NCBI GenBank assembly: GCA_020860365.1
Contig: JAJBUL010000281.1
Coordinates: 6,358-41,301 of the forward strand
Origin: Clostridiales bacterium
GTDB taxonomy: Bacteria; Bacillota; Clostridia; Lachnospirales; Lachnospiraceae
Length of the DNA: 34,944 bases
Direction of reading: 5' to 3'
The position numbers and the translations under genes were made by a program. Each line of letters opens with the position of its first letter. Position 1 is the stretch's first letter. Of the stretch, positions 1-10,214 are shown piece by piece. Below the pieces are notes generated by a model, which saw only the letters and a list, made by a program, of their open reading frames with translations, did not search any database and was not told the origin of the DNA.

Positions 1-1761
<1,761 letters not shown>

Positions 1762-1767
1762 ATCCTA

Positions 1768-1859
1768 CCTCCTGAGGTTTCTTATGAAAGTAACTATGAG
1801 ATTTCATAGCTACGAAAACACATTGTTGTTAGTATAAAACAATCCCGGCGATAATTCAA
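1768..1859 (-). promoter_or_regulatory. nfnA-gltA promoter, leader palindrome and RBS
   Basis: On the minus strand TTGAAT (1859-1854) and TATACT (1836-1831) are separated by exactly 17 bp. Transcription would start near 1824. In the leader an imperfect palindrome, GTAGCTATGA-4 nt-TCATAGTTAC (arms 1804-1813 and 1790-1799, one mismatch), precedes the AGGAGG at 1773-1768. The palindrome could be an operator acting as a roadblock; the regulator is unknown. Confidence 0.7.
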
Positions 1860-1921
1860 CGGTAAATTTTCGGGATTCAATAATTTCACGTCTGAGCATT
1901 TCACGTCTGATTTCAAACCAG

Positions 1922-3196
1922 TCAATTCTTTAAACATCCGATCGGCACAACACAAACCCCATCCGATCGGCGATAGGCATAGTCTCCGGTACCTGTCAGT
2001 ACCATTAGGAAAGAGGGAGCTTTCATTTTCGTGGTATCAATCTTGGACTGCAGTGTCCGCAGGGCCGCTGCCCCTTCCTCTATCAGCCTGTCACCGCCAA
2101 GCTTAATCTCCGTCAGACCATATTTCCCATTTCTCAGATGAATCACTGTGTCGCACTCCAGCCCATCCCTGTCACGGTAGTGATAGACGGAACCATTTAT
2201 AGCTTCTGCATAAACACGGAGATCTCTCACACACAAAGTTTCAAACAGAAATCCAAACGTCTTTAAATCAGAAAGAAGATCCTCCGGACCAACTCCAAGG
2301 GCGGCTGTAGCAATAGACGGATCAATGTAATAACGGGTATCAGCGGAACGGATCGCGGTTTTCGAGCGAAGATTCGGATTCCATGCCGGCATGTCTTCTA
2401 CTACAAAAATTTTTCTAAGAGCGCTCAAATATGAGGCGACTGTCTCTTGATTTACCGCTCCCTCGCTATTTCCAGCAGTATCCTGTGCAATCACGGTATT
2501 CGGTACCTGGCTTCCCTGATTTCTGGCGTAAGAGCGCATCAGCCTCGTTACTCGCTCAGGATCTTTGCGAATATTGTCTGCACGGTTGATGTCCGAATGA
2601 ACAACCGCTTCATAATAATCATACGCCTGGTCCAGAGCAATCTCGTCGCGCATACCAATTGCCTGCGGCCATCCACCGCGACAGACAGAAAAAGCCAGAC
2701 GTTCAATATCCATACTGGAAGCGCCATCGATCTCATTCTTCTCCTCAAAGAGTTCTTTCAGGCTGACATCACCTGTAGACTCGCCGGATTCAAATAAAGT
2801 CATTGGCCGCATAGTAAGCCAGGTAAATCTGCCTGTTCCAGAATGCGTAATATCTTTGGTATCAGGTGGAACGGCGGAACCCGTAAGAAGGAACTGCCCC
2901 ATCTCCCCGCGGTGATCCACTTCAAACCGAATGGCATCCCATAGCTTTGGGGCAAGCTGCCATTCATCGATCAGACGCGGGGTTTCACCTTTCAGCAAAC
3001 GGCCGGGACTCAATTCGGACATCGTTATGTTCTGTTCTTTTTTCTCAGGGTCATCCATATAAAGAACGCTTTGGGCAATCTGCTCTGCTGTAGTCGTTTT
3101 GCCGCACCATTTCGGTCCTTCAATCAGCACCGCGCCCTTTCCTTCCAGCTTTCTGGCTAAGATGTCATCTGCAATCCTTTTTCTATATTCTTTCAT
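1922..3196 (-). CDS. DUF4143-type AAA_14 ATPase
   Basis: The protein carries a Walker A motif (GPKWCGKTT) about 25 residues after the chosen start. It then has an LIDEWQLAP Walker-B-like segment, the LLTGS sensor motif typical of AAA_14 proteins, and a DUF4143 C-terminal region with the nuclease-like stretch YHYRDRDGLECDTVIHLRNGKYGLTEIKLG. The ORF track starts at 3319, but that lies upstream of the predicted transcription start. The ATG at 3196 (MKEYRKRIADD) has GAAGGAG upstream at 8 nt and is preferred, giving 424 residues. The family is widespread and often strain-variable; its cellular role is not established. It is transcribed away from pyrC, with a 23-bp repeat array upstream of its promoter. 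Confidence 0.88.
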   Translation of the reverse strand: MKEYRKRIADDILARKLEGKGAVLIEGPKWCGKTTTAEQIAQSVLYMDDPEKKEQNITMSELSPGRLLKGETPRLIDEWQLAPKLWDAIRFEVDHRGEMGQFLLTGSAVPPDTKDITHSGTGRFTWLTMRPMTLFESGESTGDVSLKELFEEKNEIDGASSMDIERLAFSVCRGGWPQAIGMRDEIALDQAYDYYEAVVHSDINRADNIRKDPERVTRLMRSYARNQGSQVPNTVIAQDTAGNSEGAVNQETVASYLSALRKIFVVEDMPAWNPNLRSKTAIRSADTRYYIDPSIATAALGVGPEDLLSDLKTFGFLFETLCVRDLRVYAEAINGSVYHYRDRDGLECDTVIHLRNGKYGLTEIKLGGDRLIEEGAAALRTLQSKIDTTKMKAPSFLMVLTGTGDYAYRRSDGVCVVPIGCLKN

Positions 3197-3305
3197 AAAC
3201 GGTACTCCTTCCATGTTCAATGGAAACATATAATTTTGCAGGAAAAATCTGCGCCGCATTGCTTTCTCTCGATGCGGTTCTGAATTGCTGCCAGTATTCT
3301 CATTT

Positions 3306-3334
3306 ATTATAGTATACATAAATCAAAAGCACAA
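3306..3334 (-). promoter_or_regulatory. Promoter of the DUF4143 ATPase
   Basis: On the minus strand a TTGTGC box (3334-3329) lies 17 bp from a perfect TATAAT (3311-3306). Transcription would start near 3299, leaving a leader of about 100 nt before the ATG at 3196. The -35 is weak, so an activator at the adjacent repeat array is plausible. Confidence 0.65.
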
Positions 3335-3342
3335 GCTGCAAT

Positions 3343-3526
3343 CCGATAATAGTCATTCATTTGCTCCGATGTTTTGCTTGAAAGAAGACCTATGATTCGA
3401 AAATATATGTTCCTATGAATAGTGCATTTTTATTCCGATGAATAGCAGTTTTTTATTCCGATAAATAGAAACTTTATATTGCGATGATTAGCATCTTTTC
3501 ATTCCGATGTTTTCTTATATTGACAT
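3343..3526. repeat. Tandem array of eight degenerate 23-bp units between divergent promoters
   Basis: Units begin at 3343, 3366, 3389, 3412, 3435, 3458, 3481 and 3504, so the period is exactly 23 bp throughout. The conserved core is close to CCGATGAATAG, followed by a T-rich tail ending ATT; the best copies are at 3412, 3435 and 3458. The array starts 8 bp upstream of the ATPase -35 box and ends inside the pyrC -35 box. A spacing of about two helical turns suggests cooperative binding of a regulator on one DNA face. I do not recognise the motif. Confidence 0.85.
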
Positions 3527-3548
3527 CCCGTTCTCTCAGTTTTAAAAT
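3520..3548 (+). promoter_or_regulatory. pyrC promoter
   Basis: TTGACA (3520-3525) and TAAAAT (3543-3548) are separated by 17 bp. The -35 box overlaps the end of the last 23-bp repeat unit. The leader of about 90 nt holds a short hairpin (GCCATA/TATGGC) followed by AGCCTTTTT, which could be an attenuator; that part is weak. Confidence 0.7.
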
Positions 3549-3644
3549 AAGCTGCAAAGGTTTGCCAACGCCATACCCAGTCAAGTTCTCTATGGCAGCC
3601 TTTTTAAGTCTCAGCAGAATCTGTCAGAAAAGGAGCATATTCCC

Positions 3645-4955
3645 ATGATTATCAAAAACGGTACTATACTATCCCCCGGTACGCAGGAAGCATATTCGGC
3701 GGATCTGCGGATCACAAATGGTCTGATTGCCGGAATTGCCAGCCCCGGATCTCTCTCCCCGGATTCCGATGAAGAAGAAGTCCTGGATGCTACCTCTTGC
3801 GTGATCGCTCCTGGGCTGATTGACGTTCATGTGCATTTTCGCGATCCCGGCTTTACCTGGAAAGAAGATCTGCACACCGGCGCACGCGCTGCCGCCGCAG
3901 GAGGCTTTACCACCGTTATCTGCATGGCAAACACGAAGCCGCCGGTCGATCACCCGGATACCCTCTCTGATCTCCTTCTACGCGCACAAAAGGAAGCCAT
4001 CCGCATTCGTTTCACCGCTGCTGTCACCAAAGGTCTCGCGGGAAAGGAACTGACCGATTTTGAAACTCTTGCCGGACTCGGCGCATGCGGTTTCACTGAT
4101 GATGGGATTCCGTTGATCAACGAAAAGCTGACCGAGCAGGCCATGCGCCGGGCAAAAGCACTCGGACTGCCGCTCTCCTTCCACGAAGAAGATCCTGCTT
4201 TTATCGAAAAAGCCGGCACAAACCGCACCGCGCCCGCGGTCGCCGAAGATGTTCTGGTTGCCCGCGACTGCATGTTATCCAGATATACAGGAGCAGTCAT
4301 TAACATCCAGCACATCAGCTCCGGAGCCTCTGTCGCGCTCGTGCGTACAGCCAAAGCCCTGGGTGCTCCTGTATTCGCAGAGGCGACGCCACACCATTTT
4401 TCACTGACCGAAGAAGCGGTTGAAAAATTCGGAACCTGTGCAAAAATGAATCCGCCGCTGCGGACAGAGGCGGATCGCCAGGCAATCATTGAAGGACTAA
4501 AAGACGGCACGATCGATATCATCGCAACCGACCACGCGCCCCACAGCACAGCGGAAAAGCAGAAGGAAGACTTCTTCGCAGCGCCTAGCGGCATCATCGG
4601 ACTTGAGACCTCCCTTGGCCTTGGCATCACAAACCTCGTAAAGCCCGGCCATCTCACGCTGATGCAGCTGCTTGAAAAAATGACGGTCAATCCGGCCCGT
4701 CTCTACCGGATCAACACACAGGCAATGCCTGGTATGGGATCCGAGGCATCGCTCTATGGTTCTATACTACCCGGCCGTGTGGCAGACCTCGTCATCTTCA
4801 ACCCGGACGAAGCCTTTACAGCGGGCAATTACCAGTCCAAATCCGAAAACTCACCCTTCACCGGGATGGAACTTCATGGAAAAATCCACTATACCATCTG
4901 CGCCGGACAAATTGCGTGGGACTCCTCAAAGCACACGGACCGGCCTTGCGCATAA
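3645..4955 (+). CDS. pyrC: Dihydroorotase
   Basis: The 436-residue protein is a multifunctional-type (class I) dihydroorotase, which cyclises carbamoyl aspartate to dihydroorotate in pyrimidine synthesis. It has the metal-binding motif DVHVHFRDPG near residue 60, GGFTTVICMANTKPPVD near 87, a conserved HHFSLTEE histidine segment, and the ATDHAPH motif containing the catalytic aspartate near residue 300. The ATG has AAGGAG upstream at 9 nt. It stands alone on the plus strand and is followed directly by a strong terminator, so it appears monocistronic. Other pyr genes are not visible here. Confidence 0.96.
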   Translation: MIIKNGTILSPGTQEAYSADLRITNGLIAGIASPGSLSPDSDEEEVLDATSCVIAPGLIDVHVHFRDPGFTWKEDLHTGARAAAAGGFTTVICMANTKPPVDHPDTLSDLLLRAQKEAIRIRFTAAVTKGLAGKELTDFETLAGLGACGFTDDGIPLINEKLTEQAMRRAKALGLPLSFHEEDPAFIEKAGTNRTAPAVAEDVLVARDCMLSRYTGAVINIQHISSGASVALVRTAKALGAPVFAEATPHHFSLTEEAVEKFGTCAKMNPPLRTEADRQAIIEGLKDGTIDIIATDHAPHSTAEKQKEDFFAAPSGIIGLETSLGLGITNLVKPGHLTLMQLLEKMTVNPARLYRINTQAMPGMGSEASLYGSILPGRVADLVIFNPDEAFTAGNYQSKSENSPFTGMELHGKIHYTICAGQIAWDSSKHTDRPCA

Positions 4956-4958
4956 AAA

Positions 4959-4992
4959 AATTCCCCGAACCATCAAACACGTTCGGGGAATT
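4959..4992. terminator. Bidirectional terminator between pyrC and yqeG
   Basis: A 12-bp perfect stem (AATTCCCCGAAC/GTTCGGGGAATT) with a 10-nt loop is flanked by an A-run on the left and TTTT on the right. It can end transcripts of pyrC (plus) and yqeG (minus). Confidence 0.92.
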
Positions 4993-5007
4993 TTCATAAA
5001 TCTCAGA

Positions 5008-5517
5008 TTAGCCTGCCTTCCGTTCTACCTGCTTCCTGTAAAAATAAAGCACAATCCGCTCCAGCTTCCTCTTAAACACAATCTGAATCTCTTCCTTCGG
5101 ATGAATCGGCTTCACCAGAATCGAGTACAGACCTGTCCGACGCGCACCGTACACATCCGTAAACAGCTGATCCCCGACAAACAACGTCGTAGAGCGGGTC
5201 GTGCCCATCGTCTCCATCGCCCGCTCATACCCTCTCCTGGACGGCTTATGTGCATCCTCAATGAAATGCACCCCAATCTCCCGGTTAAACATCTCCACCC
5301 GCTCCCGCTGATTATTCGAAAGCAGACAGCACGAAAAACCCAGCGATCCCAGATAAGAAAACAGCGCCCGCGCCCGCTCATCCGCCGGCGCCCCATGCGG
5401 TACCAGCGTATTATCAATATCAAAAATAATCCCCCGATACCCCCGCCGATAAAAATCCGCATAATCAATCACATACGCAGAATCCAGATATTCATCCGGG
5501 TAAAACATCTCAAACAT
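5008..5517 (-). CDS. YqeG-family HAD-IIIA phosphatase
   Basis: The 169-residue protein has HAD motif I as FDIDNTLVPHG near residue 32, motif II in CCLLSNN near 65, and a motif III/IV region in FVGDQLFTDVYG near 115. These match the YqeG family of HAD subclass IIIA phosphatases, whose physiological substrate is not settled here. The ATG at 5517 lies 4 nt after the polC stop. Its ribosome binding site (GGAG) is within the last polC codons, so it is co-transcribed and probably translationally coupled to polC. It ends before the bidirectional terminator. Confidence 0.92.
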   Translation of the reverse strand: MFEMFYPDEYLDSAYVIDYADFYRRGYRGIIFDIDNTLVPHGAPADERARALFSYLGSLGFSCCLLSNNQRERVEMFNREIGVHFIEDAHKPSRRGYERAMETMGTTRSTTLFVGDQLFTDVYGARRTGLYSILVKPIHPKEEIQIVFKRKLERIVLYFYRKQVERKAG

Positions 5518-5521
5518 ATTA

Positions 5522-8500
5522 TCACTCCATCATATCAAAGATCGACAACTGATTCGTCTCCGGCAGCCCGTCGAGGATTTTGAGATCAACGAGCAGATCC
5601 GTCATCGTCTTCCCGACCTTGGCGCGCGTCATGAAATCATCCTTTGAGAGGAATGGCCCGTCCTTGCAGGCGTCCACGATGGATGCGGCCGCCTTATCGC
5701 CCAGTCCGGAGATGGAGCTTAAGGACGGCATGATGTCATTCCCGACAATCTGGAAGCGCGTCGCCTGCGCCTTGTAAATATCAATCGGCACAAAATTCAG
5801 CCCCCGCGCGTACATCTCCAGCACGCTCTTCATATCTTTATAGGTATCCTGTTCCTTCTTGCTCAGGGTATCCATACGTTTTTCAAAATCCGCCATATGG
5901 TAGAGCAGCTTTTCTTTTCCCAGACACATCAGTTCATAATCAAAGCCCGACGCGCGGATGCTGAAATACGCGGCATAATAAGCCTGCGGATAATTGATCT
6001 TGCAGTACGCGATACGCCACGCCATCATCACGTATGCCGCTGCGTGCGCTTTCGGAAACATGTATTTGATCTTTTTACAGGACCAGATATACCAGTCCGG
6101 CACGTCGTGCGCGATCATCTCTTCTTCCCACTCCGGCTTCAGGCCTTTACCCTTGCGGACGCTCTCCATGATGGTAAAGGATAGTTCACTGTCCATGCCC
6201 TTGCTGATCAGATAGATCATGATATCGTCTCGGGTACAGATCGCCGTGGAAATGGTCGCCTTCCCTTCCTGGATCAGCGTCTGTGCGTTGCCCAGCCACA
6301 CATCGGTACCGTGCGCCAGTCCGGCGATGCGGACGAGATCAGAAAAATATTTCGGTTTTGTGTCAATCAGCATCTGCATGGCGAACTCAGTGCCAAACTC
6401 TGGAATGCCCAGAGAGCCGAGCGGCACGCCGCCGATGTCGTCCGGCGTAATCCCCAGCGCTTCCGTGCTCGTAAACAGGGACATGACTCCCGGGTCATCC
6501 AGAGGAATGTCTTTCGGATCCAGCCCCGTCAGATCCTGCAGCATACGGATCATGGTCGGATCATCGTGTCCGAGAATGTCAAGCTTGAGCAGGTTGTGGT
6601 CAATCGAGTGATAGTCAAAATGCGTCGTCACGATGTCCGTCGTCATATCGTTCGCCGGATGCTGCACCGGCGTAAAGGAATAAATCTCATCCCCGATCGG
6701 CAGGACAATGATTCCGCCCGGATGCTGCCCGGTCGTCCGGCGCACGCCGACACAGCCCTGTACAATACGGTCAATCTCACAGTTTCGCTTATGGACATTG
6801 CGTTCTTCAAAATAGTTTTTCACATATCCGAACGCTGTCTTATCCGCCAGTGTGCCGATCGTCCCGGCGCGGAAGGTCTGTCCCGCCCCGAATATAACTT
6901 CCGTATACTTATGTGCCTTACTCTGGTATTCACCGGAGAAGTTCAGGTCAATATCCGGCTCCTTGTTTCCCTTAAATCCCAGGAACGTCTCAAACGGAAT
7001 ATCAAACCCTTCCTTTTTCAGCTTTGTGCCGCAGTTCGGACAGATTTTGTCCGGCATGTCGCAGCCGGCCATACCGGCATACTTTTTGACTTCCTCCGAA
7101 TCAAAATCACTGTAATGGCAGTTTGGACAGATATAATGCGGACTTAACGGATTGACCTCTGTGATTCCGGACATCGTCGCCACAAAGGACGAACCGACCG
7201 AGCCTCGCGAGCCAACCAGATACCCATCCGCGTTTGATTTCCACACCAGCTTCTGCGCAATAATATACATGACGGCAAAGCCGTTGGAAATGATGGAATT
7301 CAGCTCACGCTCCAGCCGCTCCGATACAATCGGCGGCAAATCCTCTCCGTAAATCTCATGCGCTTTCTCATAGCACAGATTTCGCAGAATCTGATCCGAG
7401 TTCTCGATGACAGGCGGACATTTATCCGGACGTACCGGAGAAATCCGCTCACACATATCCGCGATTTTATTGGTATTTGTGACGACAACCTCGTAGGCCT
7501 TTTCTTCCCCAAGGTATGTAAATTCCTGCAGCATCTCTTCCGTCGTGCGCAGATAAAGAGGTGCCTGCTCATCGGAATCCTTAAACCCGCGGCTTCCCAT
7601 GATGATCCGCCGGTAAATCTCATCCTGCGGATCCAGAAAGTGGACGTCGCAGGTGGCCACGACTGGCTTATGGTACTGCTCTCCCAGCTCCACAATCCGG
7701 CGGTTCAGATCCTGCAGCTCTTCTACTGTCTTGCGATCCTCATAGTCTTCCCGGGTCATAAACATGTTATTGCCAAGCGGCTGAATCTCCAGATAGTCAT
7801 AAAACTCGACCAGCCGGGCAATCTCCGGCGCGGAAGCGCCGCGGACCAGAGCCCGGTACAGCTCTCCCGCCTCACAGGCAGAACCAAGCAGCAGTCCCTC
7901 CCGGTACTGTTCCAGCACACTTTTGGGAATGCGCGGATGGCGGTTGTAGTAATCAATGTGCGACCATGATACCAGCCGATACAGATTCGTCCGCCCGACC
8001 TCATTCGCAGCCAGTATAATCGCATGGTAGGTTGGCAGCTTTTTGATCTGATCCTTCGACGAATGCCCCAGCTCATTGAGCTGCGCAAGTGTCGTAATTT
8101 CCCGTTTGCGGAGCATCCCTAAGAATTTTTCAAAAATCTCCGCCGTACATCCCGCATCGTCTACCGCGCGGTGATGATGCCCCAGCGGCACACCGACTGC
8201 TTTCGCGACCGTGTCCAGCTTGAACCGGTTCAGGGCTGGAAGCAGCACACGCGCCATCGCCACCGTATCCACCGCCGTCTTATCACAGGGGATGGACAGC
8301 CTGCGGCAGTTTTCTTCGATAAAGCTCATATCAAAGGAGGCGTTGTGCGCTACCATCACACAACCCTCGCTAAATTCCATAAATTCCGGCAGAATCGTTT
8401 CAATCGTGGGCGCGTCCATGACCATGTTGTCATTGATACTGGTCAGTTCTTCAATCCGGAAGGGGATCGGAACCTGAGGATTGACAAAGGTGCTGAATTT

Positions 8501-10093
8501 GTCCGTAATCTTTCCATTCTGCACTTTCACCGCGCCAATCTCAATGATCCGGTTGTTCTGCGGAGAAAATCCAGTTGTCTCCAGATCGAAGACAACAAAA
8601 TCTGCGTCCAGGTCCTGCCCCTTTTCATTAACCGCAATTTCTTTCTGATCATCCACAAGATAAGCTTCTACCCCGTAGATGACCTTAAAATCGCTGTCCT
8701 TCGGCACAGCATGATTCGCGTCCGGGAAGGCCTGTACCGCTCCATGGTCCGTAATCGCAAGCGCCTTATGTCCCCAACTGATCGCCCGCGCAATAATGTC
8801 TTTCACATCCGAGACGCCATCCATATCGCTCATCTTGGTATGGCAGTGCAGCTCCACACGTTTTTCAATGGCATTGTCGGCACGCCTGACGCGAAAGTCC
8901 GCAATCTTTTTGATTCCCTGGACATTGCCGATCGTCAGCTGACTGTCAAACCGGTCAATCGTCGTCACGCCGCTGATCATCAGAAAAGCGCCCTTCGTGA
9001 CAGCGGGAGCGATCTCTTCCGCCTGTTCCTTTGTCAGAAACATTTTGACATTGATCGAGTCCGTAAAGTCTGTAATTGTGAAAATGAAAAGGATTTTCCC
9101 AATCCGCAGCTCCCTCTGCTCCACATTGAGTACCTGTCCGCGGAGCAGTACGCTGCCGATCTCACCGGTCACCGTCTCAATCGATATCGGTTCTCCCTCA
9201 AAATCTCTTCCATATATCACTTCCGGGTTGTCCGAACGGCGAAAACCGCCCGCGCGATCCCGATAGAAGCCACCTCCGGCTTTGTTCGGGTCTTTTGGAA
9301 ACTTCCCGGCAGAAGCATTTCCACGGTTGTCCGTTCCACGCAAGCCACTGTTTTCCCCGCCAGAGAAGGATTTGCCCGGCGCGCCCCCTTTCGAAGCGTA
9401 TTTTGCTCCATCCTTCGCTGCAGTTTTTTCCCTGCCATTCGCTGCACGTTTTGCATAGCTGTCCGATCTCTGGGCATCCTGACTGCCATTCTCCTCTTCG
9501 TCCGCTCTGACCCGGGCATAGTTCCTGGAGATTGCCGCCACCTCCTGCTCCAGTTCCAGTTCAGCCTGTTCACGTTTCCGGTTTCTTATCGGTTTTGTCC
9601 GCTCGGAGCTCACATGAAAATTCATTCCGCAGCGTTCGCAGAATATTTTTTCCAGAATCTCCAGCAGTTCCTTCTCTTTTCCATCCGCGACCACAGAATC
9701 GGGAATCTGAAGCTTTAACGTGTCCTCATCTGTAAATTCTTTGTTAGACTGGACAAACAGCGTATAGAGGAGCGCATTATAGTTTTTCAGCTCCAGGGAA
9801 ATACTTTCCTCGTAAATCGGCATCAGACGCTTAGGCGTATATTGCCTGGAAAGGTGAAATTTTTCAATTACCTTCACGGTCAGATAAGCATCCGGAAAAA
9901 GCTGGTTTTTGATATCATCCTCCAGCTCCAGCACGTATTTCTTAAAAACAAGCCGGTCACTCGCGATATAAACGTGCATAAAGTCCCGTCGGCTGTTCAT
10001 CGTCACACGCTCAACCGTCACGTATTCCAATAGACCCGCCAGAGAATCACTCACATCCAGAGCCGGAAACACATCTGTAAATGACTTACTCAA
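5522..10093 (-). CDS. polC: DNA polymerase III alpha subunit, PolC type
   Basis: This is the 1523-residue Gram-positive replicase with built-in proofreading. In order it has an N-terminal domain (1-190), an OB-fold (about 310-400), a PHP domain starting at ELHCHTKMSD (about 413), and a DEDDh exonuclease beginning FVVFDLETTGF (about 500). A zinc-binding CPNC...CPNC pair follows (about 990-1020), then the palm with PDIDLNFSG (about 1048) and the fingers motif FPKAHAAAY (about 1350). The start is TTG at 10093, with AGGAG 6 nt upstream; no ATG is close enough to replace it. Residues about 195-290 form a Gly/Ser/Lys/Arg-rich linker, which is longer and lower in complexity than I would expect for PolC. 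It sits between ispG and yqeG. Confidence 0.97.
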   Translation of the reverse strand: MSKSFTDVFPALDVSDSLAGLLEYVTVERVTMNSRRDFMHVYIASDRLVFKKYVLELEDDIKNQLFPDAYLTVKVIEKFHLSRQYTPKRLMPIYEESISLELKNYNALLYTLFVQSNKEFTDEDTLKLQIPDSVVADGKEKELLEILEKIFCERCGMNFHVSSERTKPIRNRKREQAELELEQEVAAISRNYARVRADEEENGSQDAQRSDSYAKRAANGREKTAAKDGAKYASKGGAPGKSFSGGENSGLRGTDNRGNASAGKFPKDPNKAGGGFYRDRAGGFRRSDNPEVIYGRDFEGEPISIETVTGEIGSVLLRGQVLNVEQRELRIGKILFIFTITDFTDSINVKMFLTKEQAEEIAPAVTKGAFLMISGVTTIDRFDSQLTIGNVQGIKKIADFRVRRADNAIEKRVELHCHTKMSDMDGVSDVKDIIARAISWGHKALAITDHGAVQAFPDANHAVPKDSDFKVIYGVEAYLVDDQKEIAVNEKGQDLDADFVVFDLETTGFSPQNNRIIEIGAVKVQNGKITDKFSTFVNPQVPIPFRIEELTSINDNMVMDAPTIETILPEFMEFSEGCVMVAHNASFDMSFIEENCRRLSIPCDKTAVDTVAMARVLLPALNRFKLDTVAKAVGVPLGHHHRAVDDAGCTAEIFEKFLGMLRKREITTLAQLNELGHSSKDQIKKLPTYHAIILAANEVGRTNLYRLVSWSHIDYYNRHPRIPKSVLEQYREGLLLGSACEAGELYRALVRGASAPEIARLVEFYDYLEIQPLGNNMFMTREDYEDRKTVEELQDLNRRIVELGEQYHKPVVATCDVHFLDPQDEIYRRIIMGSRGFKDSDEQAPLYLRTTEEMLQEFTYLGEEKAYEVVVTNTNKIADMCERISPVRPDKCPPVIENSDQILRNLCYEKAHEIYGEDLPPIVSERLERELNSIISNGFAVMYIIAQKLVWKSNADGYLVGSRGSVGSSFVATMSGITEVNPLSPHYICPNCHYSDFDSEEVKKYAGMAGCDMPDKICPNCGTKLKKEGFDIPFETFLGFKGNKEPDIDLNFSGEYQSKAHKYTEVIFGAGQTFRAGTIGTLADKTAFGYVKNYFEERNVHKRNCEIDRIVQGCVGVRRTTGQHPGGIIVLPIGDEIYSFTPVQHPANDMTTDIVTTHFDYHSIDHNLLKLDILGHDDPTMIRMLQDLTGLDPKDIPLDDPGVMSLFTSTEALGITPDDIGGVPLGSLGIPEFGTEFAMQMLIDTKPKYFSDLVRIAGLAHGTDVWLGNAQTLIQEGKATISTAICTRDDIMIYLISKGMDSELSFTIMESVRKGKGLKPEWEEEMIAHDVPDWYIWSCKKIKYMFPKAHAAAYVMMAWRIAYCKINYPQAYYAAYFSIRASGFDYELMCLGKEKLLYHMADFEKRMDTLSKKEQDTYKDMKSVLEMYARGLNFVPIDIYKAQATRFQIVGNDIMPSLSSISGLGDKAAASIVDACKDGPFLSKDDFMTRAKVGKTMTDLLVDLKILDGLPETNQLSIFDMME

Positions 10094-10214
10094 ACCAAAC
10101 TCCTGCCTTTCTGCTCATTTCGTTTCTTTTTCGCCTGATGTCTGCCTGACCGATTTCATATCATCCGCATCTTCCGTACTGTCCTTTTTTGAGCGGGCGC
10201 ATGAACGTAAGCTC

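Noticed and set aside
3343-3526. CRISPR array
   Set aside because: The 23-bp period leaves no room for spacers of normal size, the units are degenerate and no cas genes are present.
8171-9718. 515-codon plus-strand ORF
   Set aside because: It lies antisense within polC, has no family motifs and is Arg/His-rich as expected for a shadow frame.
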